Assembly: GCF_900250075.1 (NCBI RefSeq)
Contig: NZ_LT977071.1
Coordinates: 186,001-250,000, forward strand
DNA length: 64,000 nt
Direction of reading: 5' to 3'
Source: Cupriavidus taiwanensis
GTDB lineage: Bacteria > Pseudomonadota > Gammaproteobacteria > Burkholderiales > Burkholderiaceae
Shown here one piece after another: positions 63,923 to 64,000 of the stretch; the stretch's first letter is position 1; each line of letters begins with the position of its first letter. Below the pieces are notes generated by a model that saw nothing but the letters and a program-made list of their open reading frames with translations, was not told the DNA's origin and searched no databases. Both the position numbers and the translations under genes were made by a program.

Positions 63923-64000
63923 CTACGCGCTCTTGCTATAAGCGGACAATCCTGCCGCCAGTGCCGCGAAGGTCACGGCGCAGCGCGCGCTTGCCCGCAG
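63923..64000 (-). CDS. Possible 3' end of a gene entering from the right
   Basis: The minus-strand frame is open from the right edge to TAG at 63923-63925, 25 residues seen (AVTFAALAAGLSAYSKSA at the end). This hydrophobic end could be the tail of a membrane transporter, but too little is visible to identify it. Confidence 0.35.
   Translation of the reverse strand: MRASARCAVTFAALAAGLSAYSKSA

Noticed and set aside
1-64000. CRISPR arrays, tRNA/rRNA genes, intact transposases, prophage or attachment sites
   Set aside because: None recognised on either strand; the direct repeats at 24.7 and 25.9 kb are a gene duplication and not a spacer array.

Overview
The window is GC-rich DNA of a betaproteobacterium, most likely Cupriavidus or a close Burkholderiaceae relative. 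I infer this from five Bug/TctC-type solute-binding proteins, two DUF1484-like genes (to my knowledge typical of Ralstonia/Cupriavidus), chrBA, a cus-type copper system and a Burkholderiales-style porin. It reads like an accessory-rich secondary replicon. I saw no rRNA, tRNA, CRISPR array or intact insertion sequence.

Layout. (1) 1-10749, minus strand: an acyl-CoA degradation cluster with carboxylase beta subunit (cut by the window edge), an AMACR/CaiB-like protein, Bug, DUF35 Zn-ribbon plus a thiolase-like protein lacking the nucleophilic Cys, acyl-CoA dehydrogenase, acyl-CoA ligase, hydratase-2, SDR and a second Bug. A divergent IclR regulator (10873-11697) sits next to two operator-like repeats. 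(2) 11722-20581: a second acyl-CoA cluster (ligase, SDR, two MaoC half-domains, a Cys-containing thiolase, dehydrogenase) next to a MalT-type LuxR regulator. (3) 20741-23610: class II aldolase, TauD-type dioxygenase and Bug. (4) 23611-26717: a gene graveyard with a 0.52-kb duplicated DUF1484-like cassette, a truncated HipB-like gene, the tail of a metallo-hydrolase gene and a sensor-kinase remnant. (5) 26718-28877: chromate resistance chrBA behind a perfect 16-bp palindrome. (6) 29131-33233: metallo-hydrolase, AraC regulator, AhpD-like protein, nitroreductase and cytochrome c. (7) 33319-42767: copper locus. A P-type ATPase has a MerR/CueR-type promoter; divergent from it is a small exported Cys/Pro-rich protein followed by cusC-cusB-cusA-cusF, joined by ATGA overlaps. 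(8) 42839-44989: alcohol dehydrogenase and glutathione transferase. (9) 45319-52374: a purine-related locus. An isopenicillin-N-synthase-type oxygenase and a divergent NMT1-type ABC transporter/amidohydrolase operon each carry a copy of the same structured leader RNA; a porin follows. (10) 52405-53472: a [2Fe-2S] subunit remnant and a GNAT enzyme. (11) 53952-56834: heat-shock operon hsp20-hsp20-dnaK. (12) 57340-62153: Bug, cyclase, D-2-hydroxyacid dehydrogenase, RraA-like aldolase and Bug, with a divergent IclR regulator. (13) 63157-63899: TetR regulator and a small conserved protein.

The two most interesting signals are regulatory. In the copper locus, a 16-bp stem with a 2-nt bulge masks the Shine-Dalgarno of cusC. 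Its 5' arm starts at the stop codon of a small protein carrying a CxxxC motif and a proline-rich C-terminus, an arrangement resembling CutF/CruR copper-responsive leader proteins. In the purine locus, two inverted copies of an RNA with conserved internal-loop sequences around stems of different sequence and length precede divergent units, which fits an NMT1-motif (xanthine-I) riboswitch pair.
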